Of a DNA stretch of 42,071 bases, positions 10,270 through 18,470 are shown in pieces; position 1 is the first letter of the stretch, and every line of letters starts with the position of its first letter. Below the pieces are notes generated by a model. It was given only the letters and a program-made list of their open reading frames with translations. It had not been told where the DNA came from and made no database searches. The position numbers and the translations under genes are program-made. The DNA is from Actinoplanes sp. TFC3 (GTDB lineage Bacteria; Actinomycetota; Actinomycetes; Mycobacteriales; Micromonosporaceae), in NCBI RefSeq assembly GCF_001553785.1, contig NZ_LOJP01000001.1, positions 2,466,893 to 2,508,963 of the forward strand. Direction: 5' to 3'.

Positions 10270-11363
10270 AGGAAGATCTCCCGCAGTTCGGGGGGCAGGC
10301 CGCGGACCCGGCGGCCGAGCAGCGATACGGTGAGGCGGTGCGGGTCGGCGTACCCGCCGGGATGGTCCGGGACGGTGCCGGGCTTGAACTCGCCGGGCTC
10401 TTGGGCCAGGATGCGAGCCGCCCGCCCGACGCACCGGCGCAACAGGTCCAGCCGGAAGTCCTGCGCCGAGACACGGTCGAGCAGACCGACGAAATACAAC
10501 CGCATGCCCAGCCGGTACGCCGCCACGTCCGCCGATCCGGGGGTCGCTGCCAGATCGCCCAAGGTGACCCCGCCCCAGCCGCCCAGCTTGCTCGACTGCG
10601 CCTTACCCGCGACCTGAACCCGGCTCAGCGCGAGCCGGGCCACGCTCGCGCCGAACACGGTCAGCACCCGGTCGAGCAGCAGATAATCGGCGTGCAAGCC
10701 GTTGTCGTGCACCAGCAGGAAACGCCGGCCGGGCCGGATCGCCGGCAGCAGCTCCCGCAGGATCGGCAGCAGGTAGTTGGCGTGCCCGTCGGCCCCGATC
10801 AGTTGGCGCACGGGCAGACCCCAGCGGGTGCCGTCGACCAGCACCGGCCCGCCGAACCGGCGGTGGTCCACGAGCAGCCGCCGTTCGTGCAGCAGCGCCA
10901 GCGCGGTGCCGGCGTCGCTGGCCAGCGGTCGCGCCGTGGTCAGCCCGGGATCGGTCACGTGCAGGTGGGCCATCTGCGCGCGCCACAACTCCAGCAGCCG
11001 CCGGCTCGCCGGGTGGATCCACGCCCGTGACTCCACCCGCTCGAAGTACGGATCCAGCTCGCGCGCCGTCATCGCCGGGCGGCCCTGGTGGAAGGCGACG
11101 TAGCGCAGGCCGATCGCCGCCTCGCTTTCGCGGCTCCAGTCGGTTTCCGGCTCGGCGACGTCCAGATGCCGCCAGAACGCGGTGGTCTGCGTGGTCAGGT
11201 GGGCCATCCGCGGGTTCCACACCAGCCGGGTGCTGATCCGCTGGCGGCTGGCCTTGACCAACACGTCCGTCCAGAGCAGACCCTTGAGGTGTGTCGGGGT
11301 GAGCGGTTTCGTGGGGGTGATCGTCACCGGCGCCACCACGAGCTCGTCGGGGTACGCCGTCAC
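10266..11363 (-). CDS. Class I aminoacyl-tRNA-synthetase-like protein (tentative)
   Basis: 365 aa from the GTG at 11363, which overlaps the previous stop as GTGA; GTG 11372 is a possible alternative. The N-terminal part has T-P-T-K-P-L-T-P-T-H-L-K-G-L, which sits where class I synthetases have their HIGH motif but does not keep it (HLKG). The C-terminal half has Q-S-S-K-L-G-G-W-G-G-V-T-L (resembling KMSKS-G-N-V-V-T-L) and then A-D-V-A-A-Y-R-L-G-M-R-L-Y-F, like the segment that follows KMSKS. Length is much less than a full synthetase and no anticodon-binding domain is apparent. If the likeness is right, it would activate an acid by adenylation or transfer a nucleotidyl group. The altered HIGH motif makes even that uncertain. 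It may instead belong to an unnamed family. Confidence 0.55.
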   Translation of the reverse strand: MTAYPDELVVAPVTITPTKPLTPTHLKGLLWTDVLVKASRQRISTRLVWNPRMAHLTTQTTAFWRHLDVAEPETDWSRESEAAIGLRYVAFHQGRPAMTARELDPYFERVESRAWIHPASRRLLELWRAQMAHLHVTDPGLTTARPLASDAGTALALLHERRLLVDHRRFGGPVLVDGTRWGLPVRQLIGADGHANYLLPILRELLPAIRPGRRFLLVHDNGLHADYLLLDRVLTVFGASVARLALSRVQVAGKAQSSKLGGWGGVTLGDLAATPGSADVAAYRLGMRLYFVGLLDRVSAQDFRLDLLRRCVGRAARILAQEPGEFKPGTVPDHPGGYADPHRLTVSLLGRRVRGLPPELREIFL

Positions 11364-13387
11364 GGCCGCCACTCGCCGGCTGCGACGAGAGCACCGGCGT
11401 GACGCGCAGCGCGTAAACCTTCGGCGGCGGCCCGTACGGCGTTCAGCTGCTCGGCCCCGGCGGCACCCCCGGCCGCCAGGAACGGGATCGCGGCCGTTCG
11501 CAGCAGCTGCGCCACGCCCGGCTCGGGTTCCTGCCCGGTGGCGAGCACCACGTGGTCCGCCCGGATCAGCCGGTCCTGCCCGTCAGCGCCGATGACCTGC
11601 ACACCCTCGGCGACGATCCGCCGGTACTGCACCCCGGTCAGCATCTCGACCCCGGCCGCGCGCAGCTCCGCCAGCACCACCCAGCGCGTCGACGCGCCGA
11701 CGCCCTGGCCGATCCGGCCGCCGCGGCGCATCAGGGTCACCGCCACCGGCCCCGGACCCGGCGGGGGCCACCCGGACGGGAAGCCGGTGGTGAGGGGGCG
11801 CGCGGTCAGCAGGTGGGCGACGTCAAGGGCGATGCCACCGCCGCCGATGATGACCACCCGGGGTCCCAGGGCGCCCGGGTCGGCGAACACCTGCGGGTAG
11901 TCGAACACGTGGGGCAGGTCCAGGCCGGGCAGCTCGGGGCGCCGGGGTCGCACGCCGGTGGTGAGCAGCACGCCGTCGTACGAGGCCAGCTCGCCCAGGT
12001 CACCCGGACCGACCCGGTGCCCGAGCCGCAGGGCGACGCCCAGGGTGCTCAGTTCACGGACGCGGCGTCGCACCGTCTCGCCGAACGCGGACTTGCCCGG
12101 TACGGCGGCGGCGAGGCGGAACTGGCCGCCTGGTTCGGGCGCGGCTTCGTACACGGTGACGTCATGGCCTTGACGAGCCAGTTCCCGCGCCGCTTCCAGC
12201 CCGGCCGGTCCCGCGCCGATCACCGCATACCGGCCGGCGCGGGCGGCCCTGACCACAGGGAACTCGAGTTCGTAGCCGGCGCGGGGGTTCACCAGGCAGG
12301 ACACCGTCTCGGTGCCGAACGATCGGTCGATGCACGCCTCGTTGCAGGCGATGCACAGCTCCACCGACCCGGCAGCCCCGGCGCGCGACTTCGCCACGAT
12401 CGCCGGGTCGGCCAGGAACGGGCGGGCCAGCGCCACGAAGTCCACATCCCCGGCAGCGAGTTCCGCGTCGGCCCGGTCGAGCTGGTCGAAGCGGTTCGCG
12501 GCGATCACCGCCACCTTGCCGTGCCCGCCCGCGCGCAGGGCCTGCTTGACCGATCGGGCCCGCCCCGCCCACGCCCCGGCGGGCACCTGGGCCTGCACCG
12601 TCGGTACGGCCGACTCGTGCCAGCCGACCCCGACGGCGAGCGCGTCCACCCCGGCCCCGGCCAGCGCGACGGCCAGCGCCGCCACCTCGTCGTCCGGGGT
12701 GCCACCGGCGACCAGGTCGGCACCGGACATCCTGAACAGCACCGGGAACTCGGCGCCCACCGCCGCGCGTACCGCCTGCAGCACGGCCACCGGGAACCGC
12801 CGTCGCCGCTCGGCGTCACCGCCCCACGCGTCGTCGCGCAGGTTCGTCAGCGGCGCGGTGAACTGGTTGATCAGGTAACCCTCCGAACCCATGATCTCGA
12901 CGGCGTCGCAGCCGAGGTCGCGGGCGATCACCGCGGCGCGGGCGAAGTCACCGACCGTCTCGGTGATCTGCTCCGCGCTCAACTCCCGCGGCGTCGAGCG
13001 GGCGAACCGGCTCGGCACCGCGGACGGGGCCACGCTCGTCTGGACGCCGGGCACGCCGGGCAGCGCGTACCGCCCGGCGTGGAACAGCTGGACCGCCAGC
13101 CGGCCACCGGCGGCGTGCACCTGCTCCACGACTCGGCGCACGGCAACCCGGGTGGCGTCGGCGCTGATCACGCCGTACCCGGGACCGCCTGCGCCCTGCG
13201 CGCTGACCGCGACGCCGCCGGTGACGATCAGCGCGGCGCCCCCGCGGGCCCGCTCGGCATAGAACGCGGCCAGCGCAGCACCGTCGTCATCGCGTTGCTC
13301 CAGGTTGAGGTGCATGGCGCCCATGACGATGCGGTGCGCCAGCCGCAGGGTGCCGATGGTGCCGGGCCGGAAGACGTGCGTGAGCAA
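11360..13387 (-). CDS. FadH-like 2,4-dienoyl-CoA reductase (old yellow enzyme, Fe-S, FAD/NAD domains)
   Basis: 675 aa, the usual size for 2,4-dienoyl-CoA reductase. The N-terminal TIM barrel (about 1-340) binds FMN and has Q-L-F-H-A-G-R and an I-N-Q-F segment with flanking R-R-R-R. A 4Fe-4S cluster motif follows (C-I-A-C-N-E-A-C, then another Cys 11 residues later). The C-terminal half has two dinucleotide-binding loops, V-I-G-A-G-P-A-G-L-E and V-I-I-G-G-G-G-I-A, for FAD and NAD(P)H. The start is taken as TTG 13387, 4 bases after the SDR stop, with only a weak ribosome site. In this operon the likely job is to reduce a conjugated cyclohexadienecarbonyl-CoA intermediate on the way to cyclohexanecarboxyl-CoA. 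That role is inferred from the neighbours. Confidence 0.85.
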   Translation of the reverse strand: MLTHVFRPGTIGTLRLAHRIVMGAMHLNLEQRDDDGAALAAFYAERARGGAALIVTGGVAVSAQGAGGPGYGVISADATRVAVRRVVEQVHAAGGRLAVQLFHAGRYALPGVPGVQTSVAPSAVPSRFARSTPRELSAEQITETVGDFARAAVIARDLGCDAVEIMGSEGYLINQFTAPLTNLRDDAWGGDAERRRRFPVAVLQAVRAAVGAEFPVLFRMSGADLVAGGTPDDEVAALAVALAGAGVDALAVGVGWHESAVPTVQAQVPAGAWAGRARSVKQALRAGGHGKVAVIAANRFDQLDRADAELAAGDVDFVALARPFLADPAIVAKSRAGAAGSVELCIACNEACIDRSFGTETVSCLVNPRAGYELEFPVVRAARAGRYAVIGAGPAGLEAARELARQGHDVTVYEAAPEPGGQFRLAAAVPGKSAFGETVRRRVRELSTLGVALRLGHRVGPGDLGELASYDGVLLTTGVRPRRPELPGLDLPHVFDYPQVFADPGALGPRVVIIGGGGIALDVAHLLTARPLTTGFPSGWPPPGPGPVAVTLMRRGGRIGQGVGASTRWVVLAELRAAGVEMLTGVQYRRIVAEGVQVIGADGQDRLIRADHVVLATGQEPEPGVAQLLRTAAIPFLAAGGAAGAEQLNAVRAAAEGLRAARHAGALVAAGEWRP

Positions 13388-13391
13388 CGTG

Positions 13392-14219
13392 CTAGGCCCG
13401 CTGCGGCTGACGGGTGGGCCGCGGCGGCAGCACCAGCTCGGGGCCGGCGTCGGCGAAGAACGGCGGGGCCACCACGCTCAGCCCGCCGTCCACGACGATG
13501 GTCTGCCCGGTGATGTAGGCCGCGCCCTGACCCAGCAGGAAGGTGACCGTCTCGGCGACCTCACCCGCGCTGCCGGCCCGCCGCGCCGGAATCCGCTCCA
13601 GCACGCTCTCGATCGGCGGCATGCCCTTGACGTCGTAGAAGTAGTCCAGCGAGTCGGATTCGATCAGCCCGCCGTTCACCGCGTTGACGTTGATGCCGTA
13701 CGGCGCGAACTCCACGGCCATGTAGCGCACCCACGCCTCGATCGCGGCCTTCATCGCGCCCAGCGTCGCGTACGTCGGGTACGCGCGGATCGAGCCGTAC
13801 GAGCTCATCGCCACGATCCGGCCACCGGCGTCCATCAGCTTGACGGCTTCCTGCGCGCCCAGGATGAACGGGCGCAGGTTCATCGCGTACGAGCGGTCGA
13901 GATGGTGCGGACCCAGGTCGACGATGTTCTTGAACGCGCTGGCGGCCGCGTTGGACACGAAGTTGTCGATCCGGCCGTACTCCCCGGCCACGGTGTCGAA
14001 CAGCGTGGCCACACCCTCGACGGTTTCCATGTCGGCCTGCACCGCGATGCCGTGCCCGCCGGCCATGGCCACCTCGGCGACGACCTTCTCGGCGAGGTCG
14101 GAGTTGCGCTTGTAGTTGACCACCACGTTGTGCCCGCGCGCGCCCAGGCGGACCGCGATGGCCCGCCCGATGCCCCGCGAGGCCCCGGTGATGACGGTGA
14201 TCTGTCGCTGCTCGGACAT
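13392..14219 (-). CDS. SDR enoyl reductase, ChcA/FabL type (1-cyclohexenylcarbonyl-CoA reductase-like)
   Basis: 275 aa from the ATG at 14219, which has AAGGAGAT in ideal position. ATG 14243 overlaps the upstream stop but has no ribosome site. The cofactor loop is T-G-A-S-R-G-I-G, followed by V-V-V-N-Y-K-R (NADPH-type). The active-site region S-S-Y-G-S-I-R-A-Y-P-T-Y then G-A-M-K-A-A, and V-N-A-V-N-G-G-L-I, resemble the FabL enoyl reductases rather than ordinary ketoreductases. ChcA of the ansatrienin cyclohexanecarboxylate pathway is an SDR of similar size that reduces ring double bonds of cyclohexenylcarbonyl-CoA esters. That reaction is the best guess here given the ligase, dehydrogenase and dienoyl-CoA reductase neighbours. 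Family call is firm, substrate inferred. Confidence 0.8.
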   Translation of the reverse strand: MSEQRQITVITGASRGIGRAIAVRLGARGHNVVVNYKRNSDLAEKVVAEVAMAGGHGIAVQADMETVEGVATLFDTVAGEYGRIDNFVSNAAASAFKNIVDLGPHHLDRSYAMNLRPFILGAQEAVKLMDAGGRIVAMSSYGSIRAYPTYATLGAMKAAIEAWVRYMAVEFAPYGINVNAVNGGLIESDSLDYFYDVKGMPPIESVLERIPARRAGSAGEVAETVTFLLGQGAAYITGQTIVVDGGLSVVAPPFFADAGPELVLPPRPTRQPQRA

Positions 14220-14239
14220 GGGCTGATCTCCTTCGAGGC

Positions 14240-15397
14240 TCATCGGCCCGGTGCCGGGCTCGGGGTGGTGCGCAGCAGCTCCCGGAAGACAACCGTCTTC
14301 TGGATCTCGTTGGTGCCTTCCTCGAAGCGCTGCGCCCGGGCGTCGCGGTAGACCCGCTCGATGGGTTGCGACTTCCAGTAACCCAGCCCGCCGTGCACCT
14401 GCAGGGCCTTGTCGGTCACGGCGGTCAGCATCGTGACGGCGTGCATCTTGGCCATCGAGGACTGCATGGACGCGTCGGCGGCGCCCTGCTCGAAGCGTCG
14501 CGCGGCGTGCAGCACGAGCTGGCGGGCGGCCTCGATGTCGGCGGCGTTCTCGGCGAGCATGAACTGGATGGCCTGCCGCTCGGTGAGCGACTTGCCGAAC
14601 GTGACCCGGGTGCGGGCGTACTCGATGGCCAGCTCCTGCGCCCGCGTGGCCAGCCCGACGCAGCTCATCGCCACGGAGATGCGCGAGGGGGTGAGGAAGC
14701 CACCGAGGAACACGGCCAGCCCGTCGCCCTCGGCGCCGAGGCGGTTGGCTACCGGCACCGGGGTGCGGTTGAAGGTGAGCGTGGCGTGGTCGGTGCCCAC
14801 CACGCCCATCGTGTTCGAGGTGTCCTGCACGGTGATGCCTTCGGCGTGGCGTGGCACCAGCAGCGCCACCGTGCCGTCCTTGCCGCTGCTGCCCTCAAGG
14901 CGGGCGGCCAGCAGGTAGTAGTCGCAGCGCACGCCGAAGGTGATCAGATGCTTGCGGCCGGACAGGAAGTAGGTGTCACCCTCGCGCACCACGGAGGTGG
15001 TGATGTCGGCGCCGGTGCCGTTGCCCGGCTCGGTCAGCGTGAACGCGATCTTGATGTCGCCGGTGATCGACGGGATGACGAAACGCTTGCGCTGCTCGTC
15101 GTCGGCGTGGCCGTCCATCGAGCGCCAGATGCCGTTGACGACGTGCACGATCATCCGTACCGAGCCGTGCGAGCGGGAGAAGATCTCCATCAGCTGCATC
15201 CAGCGGGTGAAGCCCAGGCCCAGGCCGCCGTACTCGATCGGCGCGGCCATCCGCAGGAAGCCGTGATCGTTGAGCTCGACCCAGAGCTCCTCGGGCGCCT
15301 CGCCGGTGGCCTCGATGTGCTCGGCCCAGTGCTCGCCCGGCCCGCGCACCCACAGCTCGACCCGGGACCGGAGCTCGGTGAACTGCTGCTCATCCAT
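14240..15397 (-). CDS. Acyl-CoA dehydrogenase of the shikimate-derived starter pathway
   Basis: 385 aa, typical for the acyl-CoA dehydrogenase family. It has the FAD/substrate segment A-F-T-L-T-E-P-G-N-G-T-G-A-D, Q-V-H-G-G-L-G-Y, and near the end R-F-E-E-G-T-N-E-I-Q, whose Glu before Gly-Thr is the expected catalytic base. The start ATG at 15397 overlaps the 3' end of the upstream ligase gene, so the two are coupled. The family oxidises acyl-CoA to 2-enoyl-CoA with FAD. In cyclohexanecarboxyl-CoA pathways a homologue handles a hydroxylated or partly reduced cyclohexenecarbonyl-CoA. The exact step is not visible from sequence. Confidence 0.88.
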   Translation of the reverse strand: MDEQQFTELRSRVELWVRGPGEHWAEHIEATGEAPEELWVELNDHGFLRMAAPIEYGGLGLGFTRWMQLMEIFSRSHGSVRMIVHVVNGIWRSMDGHADDEQRKRFVIPSITGDIKIAFTLTEPGNGTGADITTSVVREGDTYFLSGRKHLITFGVRCDYYLLAARLEGSSGKDGTVALLVPRHAEGITVQDTSNTMGVVGTDHATLTFNRTPVPVANRLGAEGDGLAVFLGGFLTPSRISVAMSCVGLATRAQELAIEYARTRVTFGKSLTERQAIQFMLAENAADIEAARQLVLHAARRFEQGAADASMQSSMAKMHAVTMLTAVTDKALQVHGGLGYWKSQPIERVYRDARAQRFEEGTNEIQKTVVFRELLRTTPSPAPGR

Positions 15398-18353
15398 CAA
15401 TGTCGATCGCCTTCTCTGCTGTCGTACGGCTGTTCACCGGCCGCAGGTCCGCGGCCACCACGCGAAGCTTGAACTTCTGCACCTTGCCGATCGGGTTGCG
15501 CGGCAACGCCTCGATCGCCTCCAGCCGCTCCGGCCAGTACTGCTTGGCCATCCGCCGGCCGTCCAGGTACTCCTGCATCTGCGCGAACGTCAGCTCGGCG
15601 CCCTCGCGCAGCACCACGAACGCGCACGCCCGCTCGCCCAGCCGCTCGTCGGGCATGGCCACGATCGCCACGTCGGCCACCGCCGGGTGCTCGAACAGCA
15701 ACTGCTCGGCCTCGGCCACCGGGATCTTCTCGCCGCCGCGGTTGATGACGTCCTTGACCCGGCCGGTGATCCGCAGATAGCCGTGCTCGTCGAGGGTGGC
15801 CAGATCGCCGGTGCGGTAGAAGCCGTCGGGGGTGAACGCCTCCCCGGTCAGGCCGGGGCGGTCCAGGTAGCCGCCGAACATGGTCCCCGAGCGCAGCTCG
15901 AAGTTGCCCTCGACGCCGGGCGGCTGGGCGCGGCCCTCATCGTCGACGATGCGCAGCTCCACCCCGTCCAGGGCGCGCCCGTCGGTGCCCCAGCGTTGCG
16001 CCGGTTCGCTGTCCGGCGTGGCCAGCGCTCCCAGGCACGTCTCGGTGGTGCCGAACGCGCCGCACACCGCGGTGTCCAGCACCCGGGTGGCCCGCTCGGC
16101 CAGCGTGCGGGGCACCGTCGCGCCGGTGGCCACGAAGATGCGCAGATGCTCGGGTACGTCACCGCTCTGCTCGACGGCTTCCACCAGGTCACTCAGGAAC
16201 GGCGTGGCCGCCTGCACGAACGTCGCCCGGTGCTCGTTGAGCGAGCGCAGCGCCCGCTTGGCATTCCACTCCGACTGCAGGATCTGCGGTACACCGAGCA
16301 CCAGGGCCAGCACCATGCCGTACAGGAAGCCGGTCTGGTGGGCCAGCGGCGAGGGCACCCAGATGGCGTCGTCGGGACCCAGGCCCAGGAAACGGATCTC
16401 CATCGCGGCGGCCCGGACCAGGTTGTGCGAGGGCTGCAGCACGCCCTTGGGTTCGCCGGTGGTGCCCGAGGTGAACAGTAGCTGGGCGTGGAGGTCGGGG
16501 GTGGGGTTCTGCTCGTCGAGCACGGCCCGGTCGGCAACGGTTCCGGTCAGCGCCTGGTCCCAGTCGTGCACGGCCAGCCCGGAGGTATCGGGGAGTTCGG
16601 CCGTACCGTCTGCTTCGGACAGCACGACCAGGTGCCGCAACCCGGCGCGATCCTGCTCGCTCAGCCCTGCCACTTCCTGCGCGGGCCGGCGGTTGCGGTA
16701 GCGGTCGGCCACGACCAGCACCTGAGCCCGGGCCCGGCCCAGCACGAAGGCGATCTCGCGCTCGCGGAAGAACGGCATGATCGGGCAGCACACCGCACCG
16801 ATGCGCAACGCGGCCAGCGACAGCACCACGAACTCGATGCGGTTGGGCAGTTGGTAGGCCACGTTGTCACCGCGGCGCACGCCCAGGCGCAGCAGCATCG
16901 CAGCCGCCCGATCCACCCGGTCCTGCAGACCACCCCAGGTCACAACCAGATCGGAATCCCGCCGTACGTCCACAACTGCGACCTCATCGGCCCGCTCCTG
17001 AGCCCGCCGTCGCAGCCACTGCGGCAACGTCACCCGCGAAACGTCCTCCGATTCCCTGCCCGGCACCGACATCTCGGCCCCCACCCCGTTCACCGCGTCC
17101 AGGAACCCCGGGTACGAGATCCGGTAAGCCCGCGGGTACGTGAGCGTGGACCCGCCGTCGGCCCGGGTCGCCGCGATCGCCAGCGACATCAGCACCCGGT
17201 GGTCGTTGTACGAGCGCAGCCGCGCCGCCCGCAGCCGATCGACCCCGCGGATGCGCAGCTCGTTGCCGCTCAGCTCGACCTGAGCGCCCATGGCGTTGAG
17301 CTGCACCATCGCCGCGGCCCGATCCGACTCCTTGAGCCGGGTGTGCGCGACGTTGCCGAACACCGATTCCCCGTCGGCGAACGCCGCCATGGCCGACAGG
17401 ATCGGCAGCATGTCGGGCATGTCCCGCAGATCCCAGTCGATGGCGCGCAGCCGCGGCGCGTCCTGGCGGATCAGCGTGCCGCCCCCGGTGACCCGCATCG
17501 GTACGCCCATGGCCCGCGCCGCGTCGAGGAAATGGAACTCGGGGTGGTCCGCGGCACTTCCGTCGAGGCTGGTGAGCCCGCGCAGCAGCACCTCGCTGGG
17601 GTGCAGCGCGGCCAGCGCCACCCCGAACGCGGCCGAGCCGATGTCCGGCGGCAGGCTCAGGTCGACCGGACGGGCCTGCTGGTCCGGCTCCACGTCGAAG
17701 CGGCGCCAGTCGGCGGAAACGGTTACCTGCAGGCCGAACTGGCGCATCATGGCCACGGTCAGCTCGAGATAGGTGCGCTCGTTGAGCTCACCCTCGACCT
17801 CGATGGTGCTGGGTCCGGTGGCGAACGGCGCGAGCAGGATCAGCCCGGAGATCCACTGCGACAGCGTGCCCGGGATCTTCACGTGCCCGCCGGCCGGGCG
17901 GGCGCCGGCGATGTGCACGGGCGGGCAGTTGTCGGCCGACTGCAACTCGACGCCCATCTGCTTGAGCGCGCGCAGCAGCGGCTCGACCGGGCGGCGGCGG
18001 AAGTACTTCTGACCGGTGACGGTGACCGGACGGTCGGCCAGTGAGGCCAGCCCGAGCATGAAGTACAGCGTGGTGCCGGAGCTGCCGGCCGAGACCGACG
18101 CGCGGCGGGGCCGGTAGCGTCCGCCGAGGCCGTGCACCTCGTACGCGTTGCCGCGGCGGGTGATGGTCACGCCCAGACCGCGCAGCAGTTGCACGGTGTA
18201 GTGCACGTGCCGCGCGTCGCAGTGCCCGCGGATGGTGCTGACGCCCTCGGCCAGCGAGGCGAGAATGAGTGCCCGGTGGGCGTGGTATTTCGAAGTCGGG
18301 ACGTCGATTTCACCGGTCACCCGATGGCCTATCCCGTTGACGAGAAGATGCAT
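15390..18353 (-). CDS. Fusion: EPSP-synthase-like domain + acyl-CoA ligase (shikimate dehydration and activation)
   Basis: 987 aa. Residues 1-430 have the EPSP synthase (AroA) fold: P-T-S-K with Lys22, G-S-S-G-T-T at 90-95, P-D at 313-314, R-L-K-E-S-D-R at 339-345 and D-H-R at 384-386. By eye-alignment to E. coli AroA, the PEP contacts Arg124 and Lys411 are replaced by Tyr117 and Ile412, and Arg100 by Tyr97, so enolpyruvyl transfer is unlikely. Residues ~441-980 form an AMP-forming acid-CoA ligase with F-T-S-G-T-T-G-E-P-K-G, Y-R-T-G-D-L and a C-terminal catalytic Lys in N-P-I-G-K-V. I infer that the first domain eliminates water (or phosphate) from shikimate and the second makes the CoA ester, channelled in one chain. 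Separate genes of these two types are what I recall from cyclohexanecarboxylate pathways. It is the first gene of the operon; the ribosome site is weak. Confidence 0.85.
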   Translation of the reverse strand: MHLLVNGIGHRVTGEIDVPTSKYHAHRALILASLAEGVSTIRGHCDARHVHYTVQLLRGLGVTITRRGNAYEVHGLGGRYRPRRASVSAGSSGTTLYFMLGLASLADRPVTVTGQKYFRRRPVEPLLRALKQMGVELQSADNCPPVHIAGARPAGGHVKIPGTLSQWISGLILLAPFATGPSTIEVEGELNERTYLELTVAMMRQFGLQVTVSADWRRFDVEPDQQARPVDLSLPPDIGSAAFGVALAALHPSEVLLRGLTSLDGSAADHPEFHFLDAARAMGVPMRVTGGGTLIRQDAPRLRAIDWDLRDMPDMLPILSAMAAFADGESVFGNVAHTRLKESDRAAAMVQLNAMGAQVELSGNELRIRGVDRLRAARLRSYNDHRVLMSLAIAATRADGGSTLTYPRAYRISYPGFLDAVNGVGAEMSVPGRESEDVSRVTLPQWLRRRAQERADEVAVVDVRRDSDLVVTWGGLQDRVDRAAAMLLRLGVRRGDNVAYQLPNRIEFVVLSLAALRIGAVCCPIMPFFREREIAFVLGRARAQVLVVADRYRNRRPAQEVAGLSEQDRAGLRHLVVLSEADGTAELPDTSGLAVHDWDQALTGTVADRAVLDEQNPTPDLHAQLLFTSGTTGEPKGVLQPSHNLVRAAAMEIRFLGLGPDDAIWVPSPLAHQTGFLYGMVLALVLGVPQILQSEWNAKRALRSLNEHRATFVQAATPFLSDLVEAVEQSGDVPEHLRIFVATGATVPRTLAERATRVLDTAVCGAFGTTETCLGALATPDSEPAQRWGTDGRALDGVELRIVDDEGRAQPPGVEGNFELRSGTMFGGYLDRPGLTGEAFTPDGFYRTGDLATLDEHGYLRITGRVKDVINRGGEKIPVAEAEQLLFEHPAVADVAIVAMPDERLGERACAFVVLREGAELTFAQMQEYLDGRRMAKQYWPERLEAIEALPRNPIGKVQKFKLRVVAADLRPVNSRTTAEKAIDIDG

Positions 18354-18420
18354 TGAGCCTGCTTTCTCTCCAGGTCGGGAATCCGTTGGATTAGTTCACC
18401 GCGCGACTGCTGGCGGCAAT

Positions 18421-18460
18421 CCCCTCAAGCCCCCTAGAAACGGTTAGGGGGCTTGAGGGG
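18421..18460 (-). terminator. Strong hairpin terminator after the starter PKS gene
   Basis: Perfect 16-bp inverted repeat: CCCCTCAAGCCCCCTA at 18421-18436 and its exact complement at 18445-18460, with an 8-base loop. It lies 11 bases past the stop of the loading/module 1 PKS and about 70 bases before the next operon's first start codon. No T-tract follows. It separates the PKS transcript from the starter-unit operon. Confidence 0.8.
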
Positions 18461-18470
18461 TAGGGGCCGC

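Noticed and set aside
11552..13513. 653-codon plus-strand frame opposite the FadH-like gene
   Set aside because: Shadow of the minus-strand gene, low-complexity product, no ribosome site; the FadH-like frame has clear Fe-S and dinucleotide motifs.
15390..18353. Housekeeping aroA (EPSP synthase for chorismate)
   Set aside because: Key PEP-binding residues are replaced, and the domain is fused to a CoA ligase in a biosynthetic operon.
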